This document shows positions 45,916 to 60,981 of a DNA stretch of 64,000 nucleotides, piece by piece. A program made the translations under genes and the position numbers. The notes under the pieces were generated by a model. It was not told the DNA's origin. It saw only the letters and a list, made by a program, of their open reading frames with translations, and did not search any database. Numbering within the stretch: the first letter of the stretch is position 1; every line of letters begins with the position of its first letter. Source of the stretch: Gloeophyllum trabeum ATCC 11539 (lineage: Eukaryota > Basidiomycota > Agaricomycetes > Gloeophyllales > Gloeophyllaceae); NCBI RefSeq assembly GCF_000344685.1, contig NW_006920411.1, positions 1,699,722 to 1,763,721 of the forward strand. The letters run 5' to 3'.

Positions 45916-47303
45916 ATGTCGGACAACGACATATCCGCACCGAACCCGATCAGAACCTGCGTCTTGGGCGTCGGCCTCGGTGGACTAGTCTTCCACATCC
46001 CCTTCATCCTCGCGCAGCCTCACCTCTTCTCCTTGCACGCAGTGCTTGAGCGCTCCGGCGAGGGCAAGGCCCACGCGCGCTACGGCGCACACATGAGTGG
46101 GGCGAAGATCTACACGAGCATGGAACAGGTCGTCGCCGATCCGGAGATCGAGCTGGTTGTGGTGACCACTCCCAACGGGACGCATTATGCGTTAGCGCGG
46201 AGTGCATTAGAGGCAGGAAAGCATGGTTTGTCCTCTGATCGACGGTCGGGTTGTACCGATCGCCTCTGATTATTATTTCGTCAGTGCTGGTAGATAAACC
46301 AGTAACGGCGACGGCGCAGGAGGCGCGCGAGCTGGGAGAGCTTGCGAAGTCGAGAAATCTCGTGCTCGCGGCCTACCAGAACAAGCGGTATGAAGCCGAC
46401 TGGCTCGCTTTGAAGAAGCTGCTAGCGCTTCCTCGGAGCTCACCTCACTCGCTCGGAGACATCTACGAGTTTGAATCCCGGTACGAGCATCTTGGTGACG
46501 TCGACTAAAATCACTGAGTACCTATAATCCCCGGCGAGGTAGAGCCGATCGATATCGGGCGGTCCTCAAGGGCACTTGGAAGGATCACGCCGCCGCAGGC
46601 ACCGGTCTCACGTACGACCTTGGGTCGCACCTAATCGACCAGGCTCTACAGCTTTTTGGGAGACCAGACAAGATCACAGCTTTCATCCAGAATATCCGCG
46701 GCATAGGAGACCCTGAGGTGGATGACTGTGTACGTCCATAACTCCGATGGGAAGGTGGTTGGCTTAATGAATGCCGCTAGTTCACCATTTATTTCCACTA
46801 CTCACCTCTTACACCTGACCGGCCTTGCCCCATAACTGTCATTCTACGCTCACATATCCTTTCTGTCGGTTCGCCTCAACTGCGATACGTGGTGCGCGGG
46901 ACGAAGGGCACCTACACCAAATATGGTGCGGACGGCCAAGAAGAATATCTAAGGTCCATGTCAGATACGGGGCAGATTGTTCGGGACGAGGCGTATGGCA
47001 TGGAGAAATCGGAATTGGCAGGCACGTTACAGAACCTTGATAGCAATGGCAGCATTGTGACCTCAAGGCAAGTGGATGATACTAGCTCGGCGTAATACAT
47101 GCTCGCCCTGACGCGATATCCTATCACACAGATGGCAGGCAGATCAGAAGGGAACCTATGCCGATCTCTACTCAAACGTCTGGGACGCAATCAGGAATGG
47201 GAAAGAACTCGTCGTGAAATGGACCGAGGCCACAGCTGTCGTCGAAATGATCGAGCTGGCTTACCTTAGCCAAAGGGAAGGGAGGACCGTCGATGTACCC
47301 TGA
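45916..47303 (+). CDS. Gfo/Idh/MocA oxidoreductase, Gal80-like paralog 1
   Basis: Five exons, about 380 residues. The Rossmann fold starts TCVLGVGLGGLVFHIPFILA (GVGLGG nucleotide loop). ELVVVTTPNGTHYALA and KHVLVDKPVTATAQEARELG (DKP in place of EKP) complete the dinucleotide domain. The C-terminal domain has TYDLGSHLIDQALQLFGRPD and VDDCFTIYFHY, with the GSHLIDQ segment holding the family's likely active-site His. The C-terminus is KWTEATAVVEMIELAYLSQR with EGRTVDVP. The last intron (AG/GCAAGT, near 47070) is of the GC-AG type. Its paralog is at 49686-51078 on the other strand. Substrate unknown; the family includes sugar-phosphate oxidoreductases and the transcriptional regulator Gal80. Confidence 0.88.
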
Positions 47304-47660
47304 TAGATAACCTTCATGGTCAAATAAAGCCTATGCTAGAGAAGGTTGTTTCGCTGGCAAAGTCGACCTGACCTTGCGGCATGTTGTGCTATGATCCGTT
47401 CTAAGAACTACATACGGTATGCTTGAGTCGTAGATGCTGGTCTGCCCGAGTTGTAAGTCGGACTTGATTTATGGCGGGACGCGACTGCTGCCGTAATTTC
47501 GGTGTATTCCGGTGGCAGTGGAAGCCATAGATCGGCTGCGGGGCATTACCAGATACGGGCAAAAGGTCCCACGTGATCGTTGAGCCACGTAGTGACGGAG
47601 TTACAAAGGGATCCTAGACTGCCTCCTTACCAGCGTACACCTCGCTTACCATCGTCTGCC
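47304..47660. other. intergenic, promoter of the HERP-like gene
   Basis: 357 bases with no coding feature. Confidence 0.5.
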
Positions 47661-49407
47661 ATGTCTTGGGTCTCGCTCAAGGTCGAGCTGCCATCACACT
47701 CCTTATCGTTTCATATTCAAGTCCCCACTCAATCAACGGTGCTCGATATCAAGCGTGAAATCAACAGGACTTGCACCGGTGCTCCACGGGTCGAAGGTCA
47801 GAAGATCATATGGAGAGGCCGGGTCTTGCGCGACGAAGAGCGGGTAGAGAACATCTGGAAGGTCGGTGGATTCCGTATAACCGCGCTTGCTGGGTACTGA
47901 CCGCCATCTAGACACCCGATGAATCCAGAGTCATTCACCTCGCAGTCCATTATTCGGCATGGTCCTCTCCTCCTCCCGAGAACCCCGCCCGCTCCCCGAG
48001 CTCGAGCCAGCAGTCGACGTCTGGCACGACCCCGAACATTACAAGCTACCCCATCCCCCCTTTCATACCGCACTTGCAGTCTCCCCCTCCAGTAAACAAT
48101 GCGCAGCCAGTTGTCGGCATGCCCCATCAGAGCGCCTTACTTTACGTTTGGCACAAGCATGCCGCCGCGCTAGGCTTCCTTATGAGGCGCCCGTACCCGC
48201 TCCCGACGGTGCCGAATATGGCTGCCGCACGACGGAGCTCCATGTCACTTGTCGAGAGTTTCGGATGGGCCTGGCCTTCAATCCTGGATGAAGAGTTCCC
48301 CCCGCCGGGAGATGAGGAATCTGGACTGCATTACGAGTTTATCAATAATAAGTGCGTTTCGTTACGTCTGAACATAGCGACGGCTCCTGACGTCTGTTCC
48401 TGTATCGAAGCGGCCAACGATTCCTCTCCCTAACCAACCCCAATGCCACTCCTACCCCTCTTCAGATCCATTGCCTTAAAGTGCTCTCCTATACCTTTAC
48501 GATTATCCTCACACCGCCCGCATATCCCTCGGCTTTGGGACCGTACACCAGTGTGCAAGCTTACGCGCTCCGGGGCGCTCCAGCAGACATCAATCAGCAT
48601 CTCCAACGACTCGGTTTACCTCAGATCGCGGGGAACAACGCCGGGGGTCCCGCCTTCATGGCGGAGATGCGAGACATCCCCCTCCGTGCTCTCCTCGCAC
48701 CGCTGATGATGCTCGCGATCCGCACATTGTTGCTTCTTTACTTCATCTCTCCAGCGCGCAAGCCCTTCATCGGGTTTATCATCGCTGCCTGGGTAGTCTA
48801 CGAGCTTTGGGGCGCCGTGCGGATTGCCATGGGGTATGATGGCAATAGGGCTGGGAACGCCGATGGAGCCAACGGGCAAGCTCAGGCAGCGCCCGCCCCG
48901 GGAGCAGGAGCAGACGGCAACGCACCTCTCGGCCCTGCACCCAATCCAATGCACGCGATGCCCGCTCAGATGGGCGGTCGCCCGCGGACGCAGGGAAATG
49001 CGAGGTCCAGGAGCCACACTGACATTATTATGGACATGGCGGCGCGGATGAACCTGGACGACGAGGAGCGCGCTCTCACCGCTGCGCCGGGCACGCAGGT
49101 CCGCCCGCCGAGCTTGGGCCACAAGCTGACCACTTTTATGGGGCTGCTGGTCATGACGCTGCATCCCGAGCTGTGGAACCGGCGCAGGGCGCGGCTGCGG
49201 CAGCGGGAAGGGCGAGTCAGGACGGAGGCCAACGCGCGGGAGGATAACCCTGCGTCTGCGGAGGGCGAGGAGGACGATACGCAGCGGGAGGAGAGGCAGA
49301 GACGGCAGCGGGCGAGGGAGGATCTTATCGCGCAGCATCGCCGGAGGCCGCTCTGGGTGCGGGAGTATATTGAGCGGGTGAGGAGGAACGAGTGGGTGGA
49401 TGAGTGA
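47661..49407 (+). CDS. ubiquitin-like domain membrane protein (HERP/Usa1-like, ERAD)
   Basis: Three exons (47661-47861, 47912-48351, 48411-49407) give 545 residues. Residues 1-85 form a ubiquitin-like fold (VSLKVELPSHSLSFHIQVPT, VLDIKREI, GQKIIWRGRVLRDEERVENI). Then a proline-rich linker, a conserved middle part (YEFINNNGQRFLSLTNPNAT) and, near residues 300-350, two closely spaced hydrophobic segments (LLAPLMMLAIRTLLLLYFIS and FIGFIIAAWVVYELWGAVRI) that can form a hairpin in the ER membrane. A charged tail ends RRPLWVREYIERVRRNEWVD. The order Ubl - linker - hairpin - charged tail is that of mammalian HERP and yeast Usa1, scaffolds of the Hrd1 ubiquitin ligase. Assignment rests on layout rather than close sequence identity. 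Confidence 0.72.
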
Positions 49408-49685
49408 TTGCATGATTATTGGATGGACGGTTGGCGATACTGTATTATCTTGTCAATGTTGTATTGGAACGATCATATGTCGCGTTCGTAGAGGCCAGTT
49501 CCGTTGTATGATATTACCTCACAGCGCTTTTTCAGCATGAATGGCAGGCTGGTATCTGAGCTCCCGAGGAATCCTGAGATGGGATCTCCACGCGTTATGT
49601 GCAAGATGGATCTGAGTATTCAACGTCAGCTGCATACAAGTACATTCTTATCCAAGCTATGTTGACTTCTCGTAGTTCCAGCTTC

Positions 49686-51078
49686 TCATGCTTTCGGGAC
49701 AACAATTGTCTTACCCTCCTTCGAGCTCAGGTAGGCAAGCTCAATGATTTCAATCACAGCCGCGGACTCTTCCCATTTGACCGCTTGCTCCTTCCCATTC
49801 CTGATCACTTCCGCGAGATTCTTCCAGAGCTCAACATAGCACCCTGCCTCTTCCGTGGGCCATCTTCATTGGTGATTAATCCCAATCAGCATCTCCCTTC
49901 GGATTTCCCGACATGAATGTGCACTCACGTAGATGTGACGACCTGCTCGCCCTTCAGGTTCTGCACAGTGCCCCAGATGTCCTTGGGTTCCTTGCCATAC
50001 CCAGCATCTGTGAGGATCCCTTCGGGGTTGGCCATCTCCTTGATCTGGTCCTCCTGCACGTCCAAGCCGTACTTGACGAAGGTGCCCTTGGTGCCGCGGA
50101 CGACGAAGCGCAGCTGTGGCGAGCGGGCGGAGAGGATGGATGCGCGCAGGATGACGGTGAGAGGGTGCTGAGAGCCGGAAGGAGGAGGATAGTGGAAGAT
50201 GATAGTAAACTGTATGCGGGCAGCAGGTGAGTGGGAGGTAGAATGCTGACCTTAGTGATATTGCGCGTACGTTGTCATCGACGTCGGGATGCCCGATGCC
50301 TCTCATGTTCGAGATGAACGCGGTGACCTTCTCGGGCCGCCCGAAGAGGACGAGGGCCTGGTCGATGAGGTGTGCACCGAGGTCGTACGTCTGACCGTTT
50401 GCCGGCTTCGGCTCGTCTTTCCAAGTGCCCTTCAGAGTGTCACGATAGCGGTCATAGCTTGCAAGGTTGGCAATAAATGACGGATCCATGCTCTGGCGTG
50501 GACAGCTGACTTACTGAGACTCGAAATCGTGGATGTTTCCGAGGGACTGAGGAGAAGAGCTAGGTAACGCGAGCAGGCGGCGCAAGGCGAGGAAATCGGA
50601 GTCCCATCTTCTGTTCTGGAAGGGATACAGGACGACACCCTTGGATTTGGCCAAGGCCCCCAATTCCTTCGCCTGCGCGGCGGTGGCCGTGACAGGCTTG
50701 TCAACGAGCACTGCACGTCTCCGTTGGAATATATTACAAAAAACGGTTGAAAATTAGAAGCTCACCATGTTTCCCGGCCTCCAACGCTGCTTTAGCCAGA
50801 CTGTAGTGCGTCTCACTGGGCGTGGTGACCACTACCAATTCCACCTCGGGATCTCCGAGCACAGCGTCGAGCGACCTGTGGATTTTGACGTTGCTCATAT
50901 TGATACTCCCCTTCCCATCGAATCGTTCATGGGCCTTCCCGCGATTGGGAGCAGCAGGGTTCCGTTCCATGACTGCATGGAGAGTGAAATACTGAGGGAG
51001 GATAAGGACGAAAGGGACGTGGAAGACGAGGCCGCCGAGGCCGACGCCGATCACGCAGGTTTTAATGGGCTTTGACAT
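49686..51078 (-). CDS. Gfo/Idh/MocA oxidoreductase, Gal80-like paralog 2
   Basis: Five exons on the minus strand. Begins MSKPIKTCVIGVGLGGLVFH, continues ELVVVTTPSETHYSLAKAAL, KHVLVDKPVTATAAQAKELG, QTYDLGAHLIDQALVLFGRP, VDDNFTIIFHY and VVRGTKGTFVKYGLDVQEDQ, and ends EIIELAYLSSKEGKTIVVPK-A. It is colinear with paralog 1 at 45916 and shares its intron positions (after GKH, after FES, after VDDC/VDDN and after VTS), so they come from a duplication followed by inversion or by insertion of the HERP-like gene between them. Here the last intron starts with GT. Its start is only 252 bases from the divergent uracil phosphoribosyltransferase gene. Confidence 0.88.
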
Positions 51079-51330
51079 CGTGCAAGACAGCGACGGTGAA
51101 GAATGGAATGAGAGGGGCAGCTCGACGCAGCGTCCATGACGACTTGGCGAAAATTATAGGTCTGGCGGGTCTGAGTCAGTGCAAACTTAGAACGATGGGC
51201 AGCAGATCGGAGATCCGGGCCGGCGGTACTCTTCATTACGATACGGCGGAACGCCGAAGCTCGTCCACGATAAACGCTCAGCTTGTCCGCTATTTCAGAC
51301 CCGTGTACGCTCTCGACTGATCTTGTTCCC

Positions 51331-52346
51331 ATGACGGACAACGTGCACGTCCTCTCTCACCCCCTCGTCAATGCGCGCCTCAGCAAGCTCAGGCAGACGT
51401 CTACGACGCCAAAGGAGTTTAGAGAGGTACGGCCCTGTATCGGCCTCACAATACATGAATCTAACAGAGTACGCGATATCGTAGGGTATCCACGATGTCA
51501 GTCTGATGCTGGGCATTGAAGCCAGCCGTGATCTCGAGGAGGAGACCTTCCATGGGGTTAGCATCTTCCCCTCCGTTATCTGAGGCCCGATAACCTCGAC
51601 ACACACCGACTTCATTCGCCTGAACTAGGAGACACCCATCGCAAAGTTCGTTGGCAGCAAGATAAAGCCCAGGATTGGTTTTACACCCATCCTGCGAGCA
51701 GGTATCGGCATGACCGACGCGTTGCTGAACCTGTTCCCGTACGTTCATGAAACCCTTATCTTCCATGTACCTTTGGATTTGTTGTCTCTGACTTCGGGTT
51801 CATAGATCTGCATCCGTGTATCACCTCGGTATATTCAGAGAGAAAGTCAGCCTACAACCCGTCGAATGTATGTGCGCCATACCTGTCCGCTCGATGTCTC
51901 TTATCGCTAATTATAACCCTAGACTATTCTAAGCTACCGTCAACACCACCGATCGACATGTGCTTTGTCTTAGACCCCCTGATTGCTACAGGTGGTACTG
52001 CGTGCGCTGCACTGAATATGGTTCTTGATTGGGGCATTCCCCGTAAGCCAGTTGTTGATCCTTCAGCAGAAGTATCAACTCACGGCTTTGGGCAGTACAA
52101 AGAATCAAGCTCCTATGCATCCTCGCATCCCAGGACGGCCTGAAACGCGTGAAAGCGGAGTTCCCAGGTCTAGAGGTTTGGGTCGCTACAGTCGACCCAA
52201 TCTTGACTGACAAGGGTCTTATCTCACCTGGCTTGGGTGATACGGTGCGTTCTCGCTCCCTGAACTTCTTTTTACCTTTGCTGAGCCTCGGCTAAATAAC
52301 CTTGGTGCAGGGAGATCGCTTGTTCAATACTCTGCGAGATGCTTAG
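51331..52346 (+). CDS. FUR1: uracil phosphoribosyltransferase
   Basis: Makes UMP from uracil and PRPP in pyrimidine salvage. Seven exons give about 214 residues, normal for the stand-alone enzyme. Landmarks: VLSHPLVNARLSKLRQTSTT, LMLGIEASRDLEEETF, IKPRIGFTPILRAGIGMTDA (the RAG.GM uracil/flexible loop), SVYHLGIFREKVSLQPVEYY, the PRPP-binding motif VLDPLIATGGTA, and the C-terminal uracil-binding ISPGLGDTGDRLFNTL. Introns lie for example at 51427-51488, 51555-51629, after LFNLF and after DWGIP. All active-site elements are present. Unlike many fungal relatives there is no fused kinase. Identification is firm. Confidence 0.92.
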
Positions 52347-52842
52347 GATCTTCGGGAGGTCCTCAGCGAATCGGACTCGTCGTATTGTAGCTCAGATCGG
52401 ATCGACCACAAAGCAATTACAGTAGATCTAATGCTTAAGCGTTAGAAGAAAGTGCTCCGGGTCCAGGAGACACTAGCCGGGGAACCAAGTCTGAACATAG
52501 CACCTCAAGTACAGCACTGACAATCAAATCAACGTTATTCGTGATTCTGTCATCGCAGGGTAGAGCTTCTCAGCGTGAATTTCATAAGACAGAAGGACAG
52601 GCCCTGTACGAAACGTCGACGCCAAAAGAGGCAGACACGCCACAATTTCCGGAAAAGGCAAGGGCCCTGACGCGAAAGTGTGCAGCGATTGCACCATCGT
52701 TTGCCACAGCTCACTCATTCCTCTGCAAAGCCGGTTGGATATGTTTAGCCCGCGATTATCAACGCCGTTTTTCCTTTCGTCTCCCTTTCATCCCCCCCTC
52801 ATTCCCCCGGTTCTCCCAGCTTAGGTTCGCGGCTGGTCACCC
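52347..52842. other. intergenic, promoter of the sulfite reductase gene
   Basis: 496 bases. A pyrimidine-rich stretch (about 52770-52820) precedes the start codon, as is common for fungal housekeeping genes. No gene recognised. Confidence 0.5.
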
Positions 52843-55800
52843 ATGTCTGCTTCAGGTGTGTCTACGCCAGTATCGGCAACCTCGACGCTGCGGGGAGCGT
52901 CTCCCTCCCCGCTCAAAAATGCCGTGTTGGATCAAGTCCTGAAGCTGAAGACCTCAAGCATCCCCGCGTCTAACATCATCGAGTCCATCGCGTCCCGCGC
53001 TACCTCTAGCTCTACCGTCTTTATATATGATCTCGCGGAGCAGGTCGGCTTTGGCGCGCTCACAAAATCATGGGCCTGCACAGGCAGCGCGAACGTCGTG
53101 AGTCTGCAGACACGGTCTGGCGCGGGGCTGAGTCTCGTAGGGAGGCTGTCCCAAGGCTTGGGATCCAGCAAGGACTCAGTGAGGTCTGGGACCCTCACCG
53201 CATACACGACCCCCTCCGGGCTGGCGTCGATGGCGCAGGCCCTGTCGTACCTGCCCAAGCCCACTGCGAACGGACGGCTCGTCATCCAAGTGCCCGCCGT
53301 AACCCCGGTCGGTGAATCGTTCACCTTCTCTCCGACACTTGCGCCTTTCGCCCCGTGCATCCGGCTTCTGCCCGAGAGCTTCACGGTCTTGCTCTCAGCG
53401 ACGCCGCAGGAGGCCGTCGACCTGGCTGCTATCTCGTACAAGTTGCAGTCCTCGCACGTCATCCATATATTCGACCATCACAGCTCTGCGAGAGAAGTAG
53501 GCAGCGCTTCCGCACCTAATGTATCTTTGGACGGAAAGGTGGACGGTAGTGTCCAGGACGCATTGAAAGAGGCCGGATACGATTTCTTCGACTACGCCGG
53601 GGACAAGGATGCGCATACAGTCGTGGTTCTGCTTAATGGTCCCCTAGCTTTGGCGGCCAAAGCGCTCGCGAGCCGCATCTCTGGTCTGGGGGTCGTCGTG
53701 GTCAGGGTGCTCAGGCCCTGGAATGAGGACGCACTCCGGGAGGTAATCCCGATCTCTGTAAAGAAGGTCCACGTTCTGGACGATGTGCCCACGGAAACCA
53801 GTCAGGGAAGTGTATACGTCGACGTTTTTGCCTCACTCTTGGACCCGGCTAATCCTGGACCATCTGTACACTCCCACCGTGTCACTCCAACTAAGTTGGA
53901 GCAGTTCCTGTCTAGACCGTCATCCTTCGCAGCTGTGCTGTCAGCCTTGGTACCGGGGAATGTGCAGGCACCCATCCTGGAATCTTCAGGCGTGAAGAAG
54001 CTGTTGCTCTTCAGCAGTCCAGGATCGCCTTTGCAGGCCCTCCCTCAAACCATTGAGGATACCTTCCTCACCAGTCGTGCTCTCGCCGCGCGGAGGCTCA
54101 CAGATCATGATGCTTTCTCGAAGCCCGGTGGTATCACAGTCGACAGGATTATCCTGTCCTCCAAGGATACCGAGCAACCATATTTGCCGGTGCCCATCCT
54201 CTTACCGATCAATGCGGAGGGCACGGGTGAGGCGGACTTTGTTGCCATTCTGGATCAAACGTTGCTGAAGACTCACGATGCGTTAAAGAACGCGAAGCGA
54301 GGCTCTGAAGTGCTTGTCGTCACTTCATGGGCTCCGACCGAACTGGCTTCCAATCTCGCGCCGGAGGTCGCTGCTCTTGTCGCCGACAGAGAGCTTCACT
54401 TTTGCACAATTAATGCACGCGAGCTGTCGGAGGAGCTCGTCAAGGAGGATGAACAAGCGAGGAATGACGTTGAGAGCGTCATCTCGTACCTGGCTTTCCT
54501 GAGGTTGTACCTCGGAAAGGCAGCGAACGAGCACGCTGTTAGGAAGGTCGCTCGTGCTGTTGTGGGGGATAGTGTGCGAGGCATCGAGTTGTCTGTTATC
54601 AGCGAACGTGCCTGGGACTCGCTCGTTGAAGTCGATCTTTCGTCTCATAACCCTGCGGCAGAGTCGAGTAAAGGTTCGGCGGTCAGGTCCTTCAGTTTCA
54701 ACGCCATTGCCGTGGAGACAGATGACGGCGAGACGGTCGTAAACGGCTCCGGGCTGGGGTCGTGGCATGACGCCGCGAAGCACATCATATTCCCGTCCGC
54801 CTTCACTCCCCAGTTCGAAGCTTCGTCAGATCCTTACCCGCAGAACCCTGCCCTTCGACCTGAAATTCCCGACCGGACATACCTGGTCACCTGCACGGTC
54901 AATAGGCGGCTCACTCCCAAGGAATACGACAGAAATGTGTTCCACCTGGAGTTCGATACGTCGGGCACGGGCCTAACCTATGCTATCGGAGAGGCACTTG
55001 GTGTACACGGCTGGAATGACGACGAGGAAGTGATGGACTTTTGCAGATGGTACGGCGTCGATCCCAACCGGCTCATCACCATTCCCGTGCCGAACGCGGA
55101 TGGCAAGATGCACACTCGCACGGTCTTCCAAGCTCTGCAGCAGCAAATCGATCTCTTCGGGAAGCCGCCCAAGTCGTTCTACACCGATCTCGCGGAGTAT
55201 GCGACTAAGCAGACGGAGAAGATGTCGCTTCAATTCATAGGCTCTGCGGAGGGCTCTTCGACGTTCAAGAAGCTCGCTGAGAAGGATACTATTCACTTTG
55301 CTGATGTGCTGAGGATGTACCCCAGCGCTAGGCCTGGTATAGAGGTCTTGTGCGAGTTGATTGGCGATATCAAGCCCAGGCACTATAGTATTGCTAGTTC
55401 GCAAGCTGTGGTTGGCGATCGGGTGGACCTACTGGTCGTCAGTGTAGAATGGGTTACGCCCAGTGGTAAGCAGTCTTTGCAAAGCTGCAGCAAGCCCATA
55501 CTGACTCTGTCCCTTCGCAGGTTCCCCTCGATATGGCCAGTGTACTCGCTACCTGGCTGGTTTGAAGCCGGGCCAGAAAGTCACTGTCTCCATCAAGCCG
55601 AGCGTTATGAAGGTAAATGACGTCCTCTTCTCCGCTATTTTACCCCAGCTTACCCTGTGTTTCATAGCTCCCGCCGGACAACATGCAGCCGCTGATTATG
55701 GCTGGCCTGGGCACTGGCGCAGCCCCCTTCCGCGCATTCCTACAATACCGTGCTTGGGTTGCATCGCAAGGCATCCCCATCGGGCCCATCTACTACTACT

Positions 55801-56194
55801 TCGGGTCGCGTCACCAGTCGCAAGAATACCTGTACGGCGAGGAGATCGAAGCGTTCATCCTGGACAAGACGATCACCAAGGCGGGGCTGGCGTTCTCCCG
55901 CGACGGGCCCCAGAAGGTCTACATCCAGCACAAGATGCTGGAGGATGCGGAGGCGCTGGCGCGGATGCTGCGCGAGGAGAACGGTGTCTTTTACCTGTGC
56001 GGGCCGACGTGGCCCGTACCGGACGTGTACAATGCGCTCGTGGACGCCCTCGTCAAGTATAATGGCATGGACGCCAAGAGCGCCGGTGACTTTTTGGAAG
56101 GATTAAAGGAAGAGGAGCGTTATGTTCTCGAGGTATGTTGCATTATTTCATGGCCATGTAACTTTTAGCTGACGCCCCCCTTCAGGTTTACTAA
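52843..56194 (+). CDS. MET10: sulfite reductase [NADPH] flavoprotein (alpha) component
   Basis: Passes electrons from NADPH through FAD to the haem/siroheme subunit in sulfate assimilation. Four exons (52843-55465, 55521-55612, 55668-56132, 56186-56194) give 1062 residues, close to yeast Met10 (about 1035). The first 550 residues are the pyruvate-ferredoxin-oxidoreductase-like region typical of the fungal protein. The ferredoxin-reductase half follows: RTYLVTCTVNRRLTPKEYDR, the FAD-binding PRHYSIASS (about residue 846), then the NADPH-binding MAGLGTGAAPFRAFLQYR and YYYFGSRHQSQEYLYGEEIE, VFYLCGPTWPVPDVYNALVD and LKEEERYVLEVY. The last exon codes only Val-Tyr and stop, preserving the aromatic C-terminus found in this reductase family. 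Identification is firm. Confidence 0.93.
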
Positions 56195-56406
56195 CCTCCT
56201 GTCGTATCACGACCGTCACGATATATACTTATGCACGCATTTTTTACGTTATTCATCTTGCATAGTTATCGCATAACGTAGAAGATAGGGTCCCAGGAAT
56301 ACAAAATTACACATTAGCATTACGTCGTGAAAGCGCGACCCGAAAATGTCCCAAAAGCCACACTAAACCGTCCAGAGCGGGAAACAAGATAAACCAACCA
56401 CGGTCA

Positions 56407-59139
<2,733 letters not shown>

Positions 59140-60566
59140 TCAACGGCGTTTATATTCGCAAGGCTTGAGGAGGCTACCTCGAGACATGATCTTACTCCAC
59201 TCCTTCTCCGACATCGCGCTTTTCCTCGCAATCTTGCGAAATTCGAACAGAGTGAAATGCGTATTCCGGTCGTCCTGTAGGCCAGTCAGTACGGAAACAA
59301 GAAAAGATACCGACACCTCATACCTTGGACTTGAGCTTGAACCCAACGGATGAAATGAGAGACACAAAAGCCTCCACGTCCGTGAAGCGACTCGCCACTT
59401 CTGCGATCTTCAGTTCACCGCTAGGAGATATTCGAAGCGTCAGAAATAATAACAACACGACGAAGATAGACACTCACTCCGCCTTGAGCACTCTCCACGC
59501 TTCCCGGATACACCCCGGCCAATTCGTGCCCATCAAACTGAGCGCACACACCACCACGTCCACGACCTGTCCCTCTCCCTCTGCCGCCTCCGACCCCGGC
59601 AAAGGCACCGTTGCGCAAATGTCCGCCTCGACTACGTACTTGCCGTCCGACACCAGATCGAACGACAACACCGTCAGCCCCTTCGGGACGAGCGCCTTCG
59701 CGAGCGCCGCGTCCCCGCAGCCGAGGTCCGCGATGACGGTTTTCGGCGGATACGCAGACAGAGATTGGATGTAGTGCGAGACGGGATTCGCCGGCCACGA
59801 CTGCACTTGGTGGCGGAAGCCCTTGTGATACTAGACCGCAGATGAGCGATACGATCCATATTTACAGACGGACGCACACACGGACCTCTTCGAACACCTC
59901 TGGATCCTCGCGCATCATCTGATACGCGTGTCCGCTGTCCGACTTGTACAGCGTCTCGTTGATCAGCCTGCGGGGCCGGCACGTTTCAGTGGACGTGGGG
60001 AAGGATCAGGAACGCGGGCGAGGGACTTGCCTGAATCGCGCGCCGTCGAGGCTTTGTTTCATCTTGGCCTGGAGGTCAGTCAGACCAGGTGCCGTGCGTG
60101 ATGTTTTCGACTTCGAGGGGGTGGAACCCGCGGCTGGATTGGAATCTTTGGTCACCGCGGCTTGACTCGGGCCCTTGTCCTTGCGTTTGGGGGGTTCATG
60201 CTTGCGTTCAGGGCTGCGAGACACGCGGGTATCGCTCGTATCTGGAGCACTCTGGCTCGACCTTTTCTCATCCTTCTTATCCTTCTTCTTAAGCGCAGCC
60301 GCAGACTCCTCGTGCACGCCCCCCTCAGACGGCGCCCTCTGCTTCTTCACGCCTGCACCGCTCGTCTTGCGTTTCTTCCCCTTCCTGTCTTTCGCACCCT
60401 CACCACCCTCGTCTAATTTTCTCATGAGCTCCTCGACGTTGCTCGCAGCCGCTTCCAATTTGTCCGTCGGGGCTTGCGACCCAGGCCGTTTGCGCTTCCG
60501 GTTGGACTTCGCGGTAGATACTGGGGCGGCGGGGACACTCCATCCTGGGACCTCAAACAAAGACAT
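59140..60566 (-). CDS. RRP8: 25S rRNA (adenine-N1) methyltransferase
   Basis: Nucleolar Rossmann-fold methyltransferase that methylates 25S rRNA (A645 in yeast). Five exons. A lysine-rich, disordered N-terminus (NRKRKRPGS, KKRKTSGAGVKKQRA, KKKDKKDEKR) would serve nucleolar targeting and RNA binding. The catalytic part has RLINETLYKSDSGHAYQMMR, VQSWPANPVSHYIQSL, the SAM-binding VIADLGCGDAALAK, FDLVSDGKYVVEADI, VVVCALSLMGTNWPGCIREA and, after the fourth exon, GELKIAEVASRF and FTLFEFRK. All as expected for Rrp8. Intron 1 is GC-AG (AG/GCAAGT). Start at MSLFEVPGW (60566), as in relatives; an upstream in-frame ATG exists. It diverges from the P-loop gene at 60982. Confidence 0.92.
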
Positions 60567-60981
60567 ATTCCAGAGCACGAGTATTCAGATAGCAGATTGA
60601 GCAGACGAACCAAAGGACTTCGGAGTTTTGCGAAAAAGGCTCGCAGAGCTGAGCTGCGATATTCGTGGCTGTGCCAAAATGATCGGACATCTGTACGCTC
60701 GTCGCTGCGCCACCCGGGCCAACGCGTCCTGCAGGCTGCAGCTATTCCTGGTACATTGTCCCGCATAGCAAGGCAATGCACATGTAGGAGGGTATGGCGT
60801 CGTTTGCAAGGTGACGGTCCGCCACCTCGTGCCCTCGCTGCGCTGCATCGGATCCCAGCCAGAACACAAAGACAATGCGCGGTGGGGTATATATACACGA
60901 AGGGGAGGAGGACTTTGACAAACGCTGTTTGTTCTCCCAACGCTGCTATCACAACGAACACTACAATTATCATCCACCATT
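60567..60981. other. shared upstream region of RRP8 and the P-loop ATPase gene
   Basis: 415 bases between divergent starts. The rightward TATA box is at 60889-60896. Confidence 0.5.
60889..60896 (+). promoter_or_regulatory. TATA box of the P-loop ATPase gene
   Basis: TATATATA 86-93 bases before the start at 60982. Confidence 0.5.

Noticed and set aside
55465..55520. Premature end of the sulfite reductase frame
   Set aside because: A normal 55-base intron (GTAAGC...CGCAG) removes the stop and joins the FAD and NADPH domains in phase.
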